A stretch of DNA of 47,542 nt from Phycisphaerae bacterium. Its GTDB lineage: Bacteria > Planctomycetota > Phycisphaerae > Sedimentisphaerales > Anaerohalosphaeraceae. Position 1 is the stretch's first letter. Every line of letters begins with the position of its first letter. Positions 9,732 through 18,698 of the stretch are shown one piece after another. The stretch spans positions 1 to 47,542 of the forward strand of contig JAAYVQ010000289.1 in the NCBI GenBank assembly GCA_012517095.1, written 5' to 3'. Both the position numbers and the translations under genes were made by a program. Under the pieces are notes generated by a model that ran no database searches, had not been told where the DNA came from, and saw only the letters and a program-made list of their open reading frames with translations.

Positions 9732-10613
9732 ATGGTTCAATTACCCGTACCGGAAAGAATTCTGTTTTTGGGAATCTTGGTTGCGGCTTTCGCTGCGGCG
9801 GTTCTGGGATATCTCCTTCGGGTCCGGGAGGATGTCCGGATTCGTCGTTCTCTGAGGATCGTCGTAGCTTGGATGAGTGGGCTTGCGGGGATTCTGCTGG
9901 TCTTTCGAGCCGCTGCGATCCGCGGTTTCCCCCTGACCGGGATCTTCGAATCCATGATATTTCTCCTAATCTTGCTCGGAATTACCTTTATATGGTCTTC
10001 CCTGTTCCTTCATCACGCATGGTTCGCCTCCGGCATGGCGTGGGGATTATTGGTCTTGGTCGTGCTGGCCGCAACGGTCGCCGGACCCGCTTCCACACTC
10101 CAGAAGGAAGCCCAAACTCCCTGGATCGCCATCCATGCCCTGTCCATGATCATCGCGGGAGTCCTGATCGTTTTTTCGGCGGTGATAGCCGTATTATGGT
10201 TGTACAGTTCACGGCGTCTCAAGGATAAACGCATCTCCGCCCTGTTCGGAAAAATGCCGAGTCTGGACAAACTGGAAGCTCTCAATCTCCTTGGCCTGCA
10301 GTTCAGCTTCGTCGCCCTGTCCATCGGTCTGTTCACCGGAATCGTTCTTGCGATCGTCAAGTCGAGTTCATTGAATATGACCATCCATGACTGGATCACC
10401 GATTCCAAAATCGTAATGACCCTGCTGGCCTGGTTGATCATGCTCCTGACGCTTCTGTTGAAGTATGGGCTGGGCGTACGCGGAAAAGCCCTGGCCCGGA
10501 TGACCCTGATTGTCTGTTTCTTTCTCGTCTTTGCGTTCATCGGCAGTACCCTCCTCTGCAAATCGGGCCACGATTTTCAAGGTCCGCCCATTCTGACCCC
10601 TGAGGAGGCCTGA
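9732..10613 (+). CDS. Cytochrome c assembly protein family (CcsA/HemX-like) membrane protein
   Basis: Polytopic membrane protein; 'TPWIAIHALSMIIAGVLIVFSAVIAVLWLYSSRRLK' fits CcsA/HemX; immediately upstream of hemA. ATG 9732 preferred over TTG 9666. Confidence 0.75.
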   Translation: MVQLPVPERILFLGILVAAFAAAVLGYLLRVREDVRIRRSLRIVVAWMSGLAGILLVFRAAAIRGFPLTGIFESMIFLLILLGITFIWSSLFLHHAWFASGMAWGLLVLVVLAATVAGPASTLQKEAQTPWIAIHALSMIIAGVLIVFSAVIAVLWLYSSRRLKDKRISALFGKMPSLDKLEALNLLGLQFSFVALSIGLFTGIVLAIVKSSSLNMTIHDWITDSKIVMTLLAWLIMLLTLLLKYGLGVRGKALARMTLIVCFFLVFAFIGSTLLCKSGHDFQGPPILTPEEA

Positions 10614-10618
10614 ATGCC

Positions 10619-11935
10619 ATGCGGATCCTTCTGGTCGGAATCAACCACAAAACCGCAGGGGTCGCGATTCGCGAACGACTCGCATTCGATGCACAATCTT
10701 CGATCGAAGCCCTCCACACCCTCAAGAGCGAATTTCCGTCCGCCGAATTTGTCCTGCTGTCCACCTGCAACCGGGTGGAGTGCTATGCCGCTGTCCCCGT
10801 GGACGCCGATCCGGAGCCGGATACTCTGGTGGAGCGGCTTGCGCAACTCCGGAATGTCGAGTGTGAGGCGATCCGCCCGTTCCTATATGTCAAGCTCCGG
10901 GAGGACGCCGTACGGCACCTGTTCACCGTCGCCTCCAGTCTGGACAGCATGGTCATCGGCGAAAGCCAGATCCTCGCCCAGGTCAAGGACGGCTACAAGC
11001 GCGCCTGCGAATGCGGCACAACCGGCAAGATTCTCAATCACCTGTTCCATGTCGCTTTCCATGTCTCCAAGGAAATCTTCAGCGTCACTTCGATCGCGAA
11101 TCGTCGCGTCAGCGTCGCCGGTGTGGCCGTCGATCTGGCCGGCCAGTTGTTCTCCGACATTCGGAATGTCCCGATCACCGTTATTGGCGCCGGTCAAATG
11201 GGCGAGTTGCTGATCGAACATTTCCGCCACCTCAAATGCACGGACCTGACGGTGGTCAATCGCAGTCGCCAGCGGGCCTGCCAACTCGCCGAGCAACAAG
11301 CGATCCGTTCGGTGCCGTGGGAACAACTCGAAAACCAGATGATCGAAAGCGGAATCGTCGTCGGCGCCGCTACCGCGCAAGAGGGTTACCTGTTCTCAAA
11401 GGACGACTTCAGACGAATCATGCCCAAACGGCGAAATAAACTCTTGCTGATCCTGGATCTGGCCGTCCCGCGCAGCTTCGATCCGGCTATTCACGATCTG
11501 GATAACCTTTATTTGTACGGCATCGACGACCTCGGCAAGGTCATCGAAGACAATGTCCGCTTTCGGGAAGGCGATCTCGAACAGGCCGTGGAAATTCTCT
11601 GCCGTCATGTGGGCGAATTCATGAACTGGTTCGAGGTCCGTAGCGTCGGCCCTCTTCTGGGCGAAATCCAGGAGGCCTTCGACCGCATCCGCAACGCCGA
11701 ACTGCAGAAATTCTTTAGCGGCCCGCGGCGAGACGCCTCCTGCCGTGATCAGATGGAGGCCTCCGTTCGCGGCGTCGTGAATAAGCTCCTTCACTGCGTC
11801 GTCAAAAACATTGTCACGCTCGCCCGGGAACAAAGTCCTTCGGAGGCCGAACGCTTCGCTCGAGGCATCCTCGACCGCGCTCATGGCGTTCTCAACGACC
11901 AGCGAGACAACGATAGCCGATGCGAGGGATCGTAA
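10619..11935 (+). CDS. hemA: Glutamyl-tRNA reductase
   Basis: 'ILLVGINHKTAGVAIRERLAF', 'LLSTCNRVECY', 'DSMVIGESQILAQVKDGYK', 'VIGAGQMGELLIEHF'. Confidence 0.97.
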   Translation: MRILLVGINHKTAGVAIRERLAFDAQSSIEALHTLKSEFPSAEFVLLSTCNRVECYAAVPVDADPEPDTLVERLAQLRNVECEAIRPFLYVKLREDAVRHLFTVASSLDSMVIGESQILAQVKDGYKRACECGTTGKILNHLFHVAFHVSKEIFSVTSIANRRVSVAGVAVDLAGQLFSDIRNVPITVIGAGQMGELLIEHFRHLKCTDLTVVNRSRQRACQLAEQQAIRSVPWEQLENQMIESGIVVGAATAQEGYLFSKDDFRRIMPKRRNKLLLILDLAVPRSFDPAIHDLDNLYLYGIDDLGKVIEDNVRFREGDLEQAVEILCRHVGEFMNWFEVRSVGPLLGEIQEAFDRIRNAELQKFFSGPRRDASCRDQMEASVRGVVNKLLHCVVKNIVTLAREQSPSEAERFARGILDRAHGVLNDQRDNDSRCEGS

Positions 11936-12109
11936 ATCCGCCTTTGGTTCCTTCCCACATCCCCCATAGATTCCAAACACGACCTATCGGTTCCTCTCGA
12001 AGGGCAAGGATCAAACATGGTAGCCTGGAAGGATCCGATACAAGCACAATCGACCCCTTCGTCACCCTTCGAGGAGAAACGAAACATCCCCCCCTCGGAA
12101 TGAAATAGA

Positions 12110-12134
12110 AACCCGAGGGCCTGGCCCTCGGGTT
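12110..12134 (-). terminator. Hairpin terminator between convergent hemA and the PEP-CTERM gene
   Basis: Perfect 11-bp arms AACCCGAGGGC/GCCCTCGGGTT with 3-nt loop. T-rich TTTCTATTTC follows on the minus strand. Confidence 0.7.
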
Positions 12135-12205
12135 CCACTACGAATAGAGGAACAAATGGTTTGTTCAGGTAAGGCGGTACAATCCGGATTGTACGGCTGG
12201 ATATT

Positions 12206-12901
12206 CTACTTCCTTCGCCGCAGGGCAAGAGCTCCGATGCCCAGCAGACCCAGCGTCGTCGGTTCGGGAACGATCTGGATATTGTCAACGAACATCCAGG
12301 CCTCATCCTGATTCGGGGAGTCATAGTTGTTGATCCGGAGGAACAGTTCGCCGGACCCCGCGCTGGACAGATTAAAGGTCCACACCTCATTGATCGTCTG
12401 GCCAATGGCGACATCGATTTGCATCTTGGAGATCTGATCAATCAGCGTTACGCCGGAACCGATTGAGCTCAGAATGTCCGTGTTGGCGGCGGGGACGAAC
12501 GATCCGTCGGATTCCAGGATGCTGAAAGTAATCCCGAGGTCCTTCGGGCCATCCGCATCCAGAAAAGAACCACACTCAAAAGCCAGCATCAACGAGCTGG
12601 CGCCGCCGGCCGTGCCGATGCTCTGGTAAACATACCCATTTTGTCCCGCACCGTCCACGGAGTCGTTCGCCGCCCAGGCCGACAAGGCCAAATTCGCGGT
12701 ACCATTGGGGACTACCCGATTAATGCACCAGGCGTTTTCCCAAAACCCCCCGCCGTCATAGTCATACCAACCTTCCACATCAGCGCTGTCACCATTCACG
12801 GGCGGCGCATTGATCTCAAATGTCCCGTTGGTAATCGACAGAACGGCATTTGCCGTGCCCATGACACACAAACCCATGATTGCGATCATCACTCTCTTCA
12901 T
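12206..12901 (-). CDS. PEP-CTERM sorting-domain secreted protein
   Basis: Signal peptide MKRVMIAIMGLCVMGTANA; C-terminus 'VPEPTTLGLLGIGALALRRRK' = PEP motif + TM + basic tail. GGAGGTG precedes ATG at 12901. Confidence 0.9.
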   Translation of the reverse strand: MKRVMIAIMGLCVMGTANAVLSITNGTFEINAPPVNGDSADVEGWYDYDGGGFWENAWCINRVVPNGTANLALSAWAANDSVDGAGQNGYVYQSIGTAGGASSLMLAFECGSFLDADGPKDLGITFSILESDGSFVPAANTDILSSIGSGVTLIDQISKMQIDVAIGQTINEVWTFNLSSAGSGELFLRINNYDSPNQDEAWMFVDNIQIVPEPTTLGLLGIGALALRRRK

Positions 12902-12947
12902 CTTTTGCACCTCCACATGAATTTTCTTGCATAACTGGATACAATCT

Positions 12948-12980
12948 ATCCACTCCGACGGACGATCCGTCGGAGTGGAT
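12948..12980 (-). repeat. Perfect 15-bp inverted repeat with 3-nt loop in the LamG/PEP-CTERM intercistronic gap
   Basis: ATCCACTCCGACGGA-CGA-TCCGTCGGAGTGGAT, 24 nt past the stop codon of the upstream gene. Confidence 0.8.
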
Positions 12981-13004
12981 TAGCGCCTTTTCACGCCGGT
13001 TGCT

Positions 13005-15134
13005 TTACTTACAGGATTCTTGCGGATACAGACCGCAATCAAGCCACTTCGCCGCAAACATCGCAAAATCAGCCAGATTTTCTTTGCAGTCACCCGTGAA
13101 ATCATAGATCGGTTTTTTCCGACATAACGGGGTTCCGGAATCCGTCACATACCGATCGGCGATTTCATCGTCCGTCAGTGAGTAATTGTAGATACGGACC
13201 TCGTCCATCATTCCGGTGAAATAAGCATCGCCCCAGGCACTTTTGCCGATATAGTTATTGACTCGGGCGATGACATTCGGAATGGGTATCGTAACCTGAG
13301 GCGTATTGATCGATCCATCATTGTTGTAGTAGAAACACCGCAATCCGTTCTTGTACAATTTCGCAACGCCTGAGGAATCCAGGGTCGCAGTAAACATTTG
13401 CCATTTATTCAGTTCAATCGCAACCTGGGCGTTCAGCGCGGTATTCTGAGTCCCGCCATTGGCGGTCCGGAACTGCAGGGTCGTCGAGGTTCCGTTACGG
13501 CAGAGGAAGATATTGTCGCTGGGGGCGCCATTGGAAAACTGAATGAAGTTCGCCCAGCTTCCGGCCGCCGTCGGATAGGCCCAGAAAGTCAGGGTGATGC
13601 CGGCCCGGAAGTCCGCGAAACCATCGGGCAAATCAATGTAATTGAGATAGGTGTTGGACAAATTGACCGCTTGACCCACCTTCCCATCGACATAGCCGGG
13701 CAACACATTGTTGGGAGCCGTACCCAGCGTCGCGGGCGTTCCATCCAGACCATTGCCCGATGCGTCGGCGGCGTCTCCATTAAATGGATAATAAGCAAGC
13801 AGTTTCTTAATAATCATGCTGCCGTTGGTTGAATTGGTGGTTCCGCCCGCATTGGTCGCTTTAGCGTAATAGGATCCCTCTCGTGCGGCGGAAGCATTGT
13901 GAATCGTCAAAGTTGAAGTCGTCAGCGTTCCAGCGGTGCTTTCCACAATCGCCACTTCGGGATCGGCTGCGGTCATTTCCACATCCGGCGTGCCGACCTT
14001 AAACCATTGAATCGAACCGGACAAGTCCGACAAACTACTGCACGTGGCCGTAAAGACGGCGTCTTCGGCAGGAAATACGGCCGAAAGAGCGGGGTTCACA
14101 GTGAAAATGGGCGACGCCGGCACAGTCGTAAAGCTCCATACCGGACCTGGAATCAACAGATCCGGTCCCCCCAGACTGTTGGGTTCATACCCGTCCACCC
14201 GCCAATAATAGGTTGTGCTGAAATTCAGGGTACCGGGATCATAGGAAGTCGTCGTTGCCGGCACCTTCGATAGTTTCTTGTATGCCGGCTTAGAAGTCAG
14301 GTTGGGATCGCCTTCCGTACCGAAATACACATCGACGCTCGCAATCCGGCTACTGAGAATGGTCCACGACAGATCCTGATTGGCCAGTACGCCCGTTGCG
14401 CCGTCCGTTGGAGCCACATACAAAATACCGTCAATCATATCCGCAATAAAAGTATGGTCGCCGTCCCAGACGGTGTTCATGCTTAAGCTGTTTGTCCCGG
14501 CACTGCCGCCTGTCGTCTGGTAGGCGTTTCCGCCCAGATAGGAAGCGGCCCCATCGAGACCGGCGGTCTCGAAGAACCAGGCGATTCCATTGGTCACCGT
14601 CACATCAAAACCATACATCGTATCCGGCGACAAATGAACCGGCGTATCCAACTGGAAATAGACCCAGGTTCCGGTGCCGGTTCCCGACAATTGAGAAAAT
14701 ACGCCCGGCTCAGTCCCCGTCGTGGTATAGGTTTCCACTCTGACTTCAAATCCGGCCGTACCCGCTTTCGCAGGATCCGTAACCCGGATAATCAGCGGAG
14801 CGTTTGCGGTGGTGGTATTCGACCAGGAGACTTCTCCGGCCATATAGCTGACATGCTTGAACCAAAAACCCTGCATGTAATACCCGTCGGGATCGGAACC
14901 GGTCGTAAAGGTCTGTCCCATACCCGGCCTGTCATGCGCAATATAGGTCGCCGTATCACTGGTATAGAAATCGCCTGCAATACCTTCCACATTCGTGGCA
15001 TCCGTCGTGGATTCACCCAGAAACGCCACATCGCTGGCGCCGACCGTGGGAGCTTCCGTTTGAAAGCGGATACTTGCCGCCGGCGCCAATCCAGCCAGGC
15101 AAATTCCCATCAGTAACAACATCGTTCTTTTCAT
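13005..15134 (-). CDS. Secreted LamG-domain protein with Ig-like region and C-terminal dockerin-like module
   Basis: Signal peptide MKRTMLLLMGICLAGLAPAAS; 'LLAYYPFNGDAADASGNGLDG...DEVRIYNYSLTDDEI' LamG; C-terminal 'YDFTGDCKENLADFAMFAAKWLDC'. AAGGAG lies 8 nt before ATG 15134. Confidence 0.85.
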   Translation of the reverse strand: MKRTMLLLMGICLAGLAPAASIRFQTEAPTVGASDVAFLGESTTDATNVEGIAGDFYTSDTATYIAHDRPGMGQTFTTGSDPDGYYMQGFWFKHVSYMAGEVSWSNTTTANAPLIIRVTDPAKAGTAGFEVRVETYTTTGTEPGVFSQLSGTGTGTWVYFQLDTPVHLSPDTMYGFDVTVTNGIAWFFETAGLDGAASYLGGNAYQTTGGSAGTNSLSMNTVWDGDHTFIADMIDGILYVAPTDGATGVLANQDLSWTILSSRIASVDVYFGTEGDPNLTSKPAYKKLSKVPATTTSYDPGTLNFSTTYYWRVDGYEPNSLGGPDLLIPGPVWSFTTVPASPIFTVNPALSAVFPAEDAVFTATCSSLSDLSGSIQWFKVGTPDVEMTAADPEVAIVESTAGTLTTSTLTIHNASAAREGSYYAKATNAGGTTNSTNGSMIIKKLLAYYPFNGDAADASGNGLDGTPATLGTAPNNVLPGYVDGKVGQAVNLSNTYLNYIDLPDGFADFRAGITLTFWAYPTAAGSWANFIQFSNGAPSDNIFLCRNGTSTTLQFRTANGGTQNTALNAQVAIELNKWQMFTATLDSSGVAKLYKNGLRCFYYNNDGSINTPQVTIPIPNVIARVNNYIGKSAWGDAYFTGMMDEVRIYNYSLTDDEIADRYVTDSGTPLCRKKPIYDFTGDCKENLADFAMFAAKWLDCGLYPQESCK

Positions 15135-15569
15135 GGTCTTCACTCCTTGTAATCAATATTCGTTTATTCGCAATCAAATGAGTCCGTGACGCCCACGGTC
15201 ACATACGAAAGAAGGAGATTCGATTCCATCCTCTCTTTGTCGTCCATGTCCCATCTCCGAAAAGTGAATAACGGCGTGATTCGGATTGAATAGCGGAATG
15301 CAATGAACCAATCGACGGATTGGCCTCTCCTCCGTGACATATCGGATTGTTGCTCCCTGCCTCAAACACTTCATCACCTCTCCCAAGGCCTTCATAAATA
15401 CCCTTCGCTTTACCTGCGTCTCTCTCCTGCTCTTTCGAAATCCACCCTTCCCGTTGAATACAGTCAGGTGGACCCGTTGACTCAAACTTCCTCCGATCCC
15501 TGCGGATCAGAAATTATCCTTCGTGCCCTCGGATGCCCCCTCCGCCGAGAACCCGCCGTCGGAATGGCA

Positions 15570-16403
15570 TTACCACCAGAACCAGGGGCCCAGGGTCAGC
15601 CGATGCTTCATTTGATCGAACTGACGCCACTCGACATGGCCGTCGGCATGTCCGACACTGGCCCCTTCCGGCTCATATTCGATCGGCGAACCTCCGACAA
15701 TCGCTCGTTTGGTCAGGTGATTGGTGGAATCCGGAATGCCAAAAAAACCCGGAGCTCCGCCTTCCATAATCCTGACAAAATTGGTCGATGAGTTCGACGC
15801 GCTGATTACCGCATCCATGATCATGATGGACGAGGAAGCGTTCCTCAAGCTCGATATTTTGGATATCCAAATTGCCTTTTCTCCCGTTAGAAGATGAGTC
15901 GGAAGGATCGACTTGCCCGCGGAATTCACCCTGTCGAACATATAGACATAGGGCAATACGCGGTAAAAGTCTCGCTGTTGCTGGATTGTTAATTTCGACT
16001 CGTCGCGGTGCTGCATCGGCGAACGAAGATCGTCGCCCGCTTGCGGATATTCGGTCACCCACCAATATTGCCAGTATCGGGCATCGTCCGGATTTTTGAT
16101 TCGGTTAACGGGACAAAAGAAACATTTATAATCCACGCCGGACGCACGAGAGATTTCGTTGGTGGACCAGAAACTCATATCCCAGAACCAGTATCCGGCC
16201 GTGCTGTTTGGCACCCAGCCCTCATTCTGCTCGGAATACAGGATGGTACCCAAACATTGTTGGCGAACATTGTTCTTGCAGATCGATCGCTGAACCAGCG
16301 CCTTGGCCTTGCCAAGGCCCGGTACCAGAATCGACAACAAGATCGCGATGATCGCGATCACGACCAGCAATTCGATCAGCGTAAAACCACGAGTCTGTTT
16401 CAT
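15570..16403 (-). CDS. Type II secretion-like pseudopilin (prepilin N-terminal methylation motif, H-X9-DG-like C-terminus)
   Basis: '[29 protein letters not shown]' class III prepilin signal; C-terminal '[10 protein letters not shown]'. Confidence 0.9.
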   Translation of the reverse strand: MKQTRGFTLIELLVVIAIIAILLSILVPGLGKAKALVQRSICKNNVRQQCLGTILYSEQNEGWVPNSTAGYWFWDMSFWSTNEISRASGVDYKCFFCPVNRIKNPDDARYWQYWWVTEYPQAGDDLRSPMQHRDESKLTIQQQRDFYRVLPYVYMFDRVNSAGKSILPTHLLTGEKAIWISKISSLRNASSSIMIMDAVISASNSSTNFVRIMEGGAPGFFGIPDSTNHLTKRAIVGGSPIEYEPEGASVGHADGHVEWRQFDQMKHRLTLGPWFWW

Positions 16404-16482
16404 CCTCGTCCTTTCTGGGATGAGTGTCCCTTGCCCAGAGATTCCATGGGTACATTCATCGTTGATATCTCATGGTCCCTGT

Positions 16483-16511
16483 ATGATATGACCGCTTGAG
16501 CGGACAATCAA
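16483..16511 (-). promoter_or_regulatory. Promoter for the pseudopilin gene (TTGATT-17-TATCAT) with palindrome in the spacer
   Basis: Minus TTGATT (16511-16506), 17-nt spacer, TATCAT (16488-16483); CCGCTCAAGCGG sits inside the spacer. Confidence 0.5.
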
Positions 16512-16566
16512 GGACGCTTCGCGTTTTTCTTTAACCATTTTGCGAATTAAAAGTAGAATTTTTTGT

Positions 16567-17079
16567 CTATTTTCCTCGATAATGCAAATGAATTCGTCGC
16601 AATTTTCTCCCACCCGGAAATAACCACCACATAAAAATCGCATTGATGAGAAACAGAACGATCGGAATCGCGATCTCTTCGCTGAAAAGCAAAGAAATCG
16701 CCTGGAAAAGCCCGGCCATTTCACAAATCGCCAGCCCGGCCATCATGGCTGGAAAAAACTTGGCCAGTGCACCACCAAAATCGTCGCATGCGGCCATCAT
16801 GCGTCCAGACAACCTCCGTATTATCACGCAAGTCATGACAGAAAAACAAGTTATGGAAACTCCGACCGCCCATAAGATTCGCCCAACTTCCGGATCCAAC
16901 GATTTCGAAACCGACGAGGTCATCCGCATAAACAGTAAAACAGCAAACGCTGTCCACAATCCGGCCTGAATCGAAAAAAACAGGATTTTCAGCGTGAATA
17001 ATCGCTGCTTAACCGATGCCCCATCACCTTCGGAAATCGCCTCGTCCTGCTTTTGTTCCATAAGTTGTTTCCTTTCCAT
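16567..17079 (-). CDS. Hypothetical membrane protein, about 4 TM helices
   Basis: 170-aa ORF with clear hydrophobic segments; TTGACT-16-TAGGAT upstream at 17093-17120. No family recognised. Confidence 0.6.
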   Translation of the reverse strand: MERKQLMEQKQDEAISEGDGASVKQRLFTLKILFFSIQAGLWTAFAVLLFMRMTSSVSKSLDPEVGRILWAVGVSITCFSVMTCVIIRRLSGRMMAACDDFGGALAKFFPAMMAGLAICEMAGLFQAISLLFSEEIAIPIVLFLINAIFMWWLFPGGRKLRRIHLHYRGK

Positions 17080-17192
17080 GTGTTATGACGCCATCCTATT
17101 GGTTTTCCTCTTTCAGTCAAGCCCGTTTCGGCGGAATTTGGATGCGAATTCCACAAGCGAACAATCCTCGGAAATCCTTTATTGATTGGCGC

Positions 17193-17220
17193 TTGCAATT
17201 TTTTTGAATCCCTTTATACT
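17193..17220 (+). promoter_or_regulatory. Promoter for the TPR-alphaCTD gene (TTGCAA-16-TATACT)
   Basis: TTGCAA 17193-17198, 16-nt spacer, TATACT 17215-17220. Confidence 0.5.
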
Positions 17221-17252
17221 ATTGTGTTTCTTTGGTTTTTCTCTCCGCGGGA

Positions 17253-18629
17253 ATGCCGGTCCCGGGTGGATCGGCCGGCGGGGAAGATGACATAATTCCG
17301 TTGGAATATCGGAAACTTTTGGAGATGATCGAGATGGCGTCATATACAGAAGCGGGAGTGGATTTGTTCGGATCCGCGATTCCGTCGCCGGAGGACCTTA
17401 AGCGGTTATGTGAAGCGATCCATAGCAGCGAAATCAACCGCAATGCTTTTTCAGAGGAACTGGAGAAGCATCTGGGAAATTCGCTGGCCGCGGGAATCGG
17501 CCTGGTCATGTTGGGCCGGTCGCGCGAAGCTATTGACTTGCTGAAGAAAGCGCCGGCCTGTACAGCCAAGTTTCTCTACCAGGCCTATGGCCTGGACGCC
17601 GTTGGGGAATATGATAAGGCCTTGGTGGCACTTGACGAAGCGGGCAAACACGGCCTGGACGCGCTGGCGGTGACGCTGGAAAAGACGGCCGTGCTGCGAC
17701 ACGCCGGACGACTCGACGACGCCGAAACCGAATTGAAAAAAGGCGCCAACTTCCAGGGTGTCAATGCCGAATATCACTTGCAGCGAGGCAAACTGTCCGA
17801 CGCTCGCGGCGACTACGAGATCGCAATGGATGAATACACCCACGCCATCGACCTGGCGCCCGATCACGCCGAGGCCTTATTCCGCCTGGCGTACGCGTAT
17901 GATCTGCGCGGCGACGAGGACGAAGCGATTCATTATTATCGCGAAACGATCCGCGTCCGGCCGAGCCATGTCAATGCCCTGCTGAATCTGGCGGTATTGT
18001 ATGAGGACGAATGTGACTACGATCGGGCCGAGCAATGCGTGGACACGGTTCTGGCCAGCCATCCCAATCACAAGCGGGCGCAGATGTTCCAGAAGGATAT
18101 CGACTATTCCCGGACGATGATCTACGACGAGGAAAAAGAGCGGAGCCGCGACCGTCGCAACAAGATCCTGGAAATTCCGATCACCGATTTTGAGTTGTCG
18201 GTCCGCAGCCGCAATTGTCTCAAGAAGATGAACATCAATACCCTGGGCGATCTGCTTCGGATCACGGAGGCCGAACTTTTATCGTACAAGAATTTCGGCG
18301 AGACTTCGCTGATGGAAATCAAGCGGATCCTGGATACCAAGAATCTTCATCTGGGTATGGCCATCGAGGATAAAGACGGCGCCTTCTCCGCGACGGTTCC
18401 GGCCGCCGAGGGGGCCAATCCGGAAATTCTGGCCAAACCGGTCGAAGATCTGGATCTTTCGGTCCGGTCGCGGCGGGCGATGGTCCGGCTGAATCTCAAG
18501 ACCATCGGCGAACTGATCGCCAAAACCGAAGCCGAGTTGCTGGGTTGCAAGAATTTCGGCGTGACCAGTCTCAACGAGGTCAAGGAACGCCTGGGGCGTT
18601 TCGGCCTGAGTCTGCGTCGTCTCGATTGA
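17253..18629 (+). CDS. TPR-repeat protein with two C-terminal RNA polymerase alpha-CTD (HhH-like) domains
   Basis: TPR units such as 'AEYHLQRGKLSDARGDYEIAMDEYTHAIDLAPDHAEALFRLAYAYDLRGD'; two alpha-CTD copies 'DFELSVRSRNCLKKMNINTLGDLLRITEAELLSYKNFGETSLMEIKRIL' and 'DLDLSVRSRRAMVRLNLKTIGELIAKTEAELLGCKNFGVTSLNEVKERL'. Start codon uncertain. Confidence 0.88.
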   Translation: MPVPGGSAGGEDDIIPLEYRKLLEMIEMASYTEAGVDLFGSAIPSPEDLKRLCEAIHSSEINRNAFSEELEKHLGNSLAAGIGLVMLGRSREAIDLLKKAPACTAKFLYQAYGLDAVGEYDKALVALDEAGKHGLDALAVTLEKTAVLRHAGRLDDAETELKKGANFQGVNAEYHLQRGKLSDARGDYEIAMDEYTHAIDLAPDHAEALFRLAYAYDLRGDEDEAIHYYRETIRVRPSHVNALLNLAVLYEDECDYDRAEQCVDTVLASHPNHKRAQMFQKDIDYSRTMIYDEEKERSRDRRNKILEIPITDFELSVRSRNCLKKMNINTLGDLLRITEAELLSYKNFGETSLMEIKRILDTKNLHLGMAIEDKDGAFSATVPAAEGANPEILAKPVEDLDLSVRSRRAMVRLNLKTIGELIAKTEAELLGCKNFGVTSLNEVKERLGRFGLSLRRLD

Positions 18630-18698
18630 GCGAACGGACGGGATCGTTGTCGCGTGCGAAAATCGCGGCCTCCACTCCCGATCCGGAAGACCAACAGG

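Noticed and set aside
15308-15323. Small hairpin CCAATC-GACG-GATTGG
   Set aside because: 6-bp stem in an intergenic region is expected by chance and shows no supporting context.
15174-15485. 103-aa minus ORF in the pseudopilin/LamG intergenic region
   Set aside because: No domain, no clear ribosome-binding site, composition not convincing; may be part of a long 5' leader.
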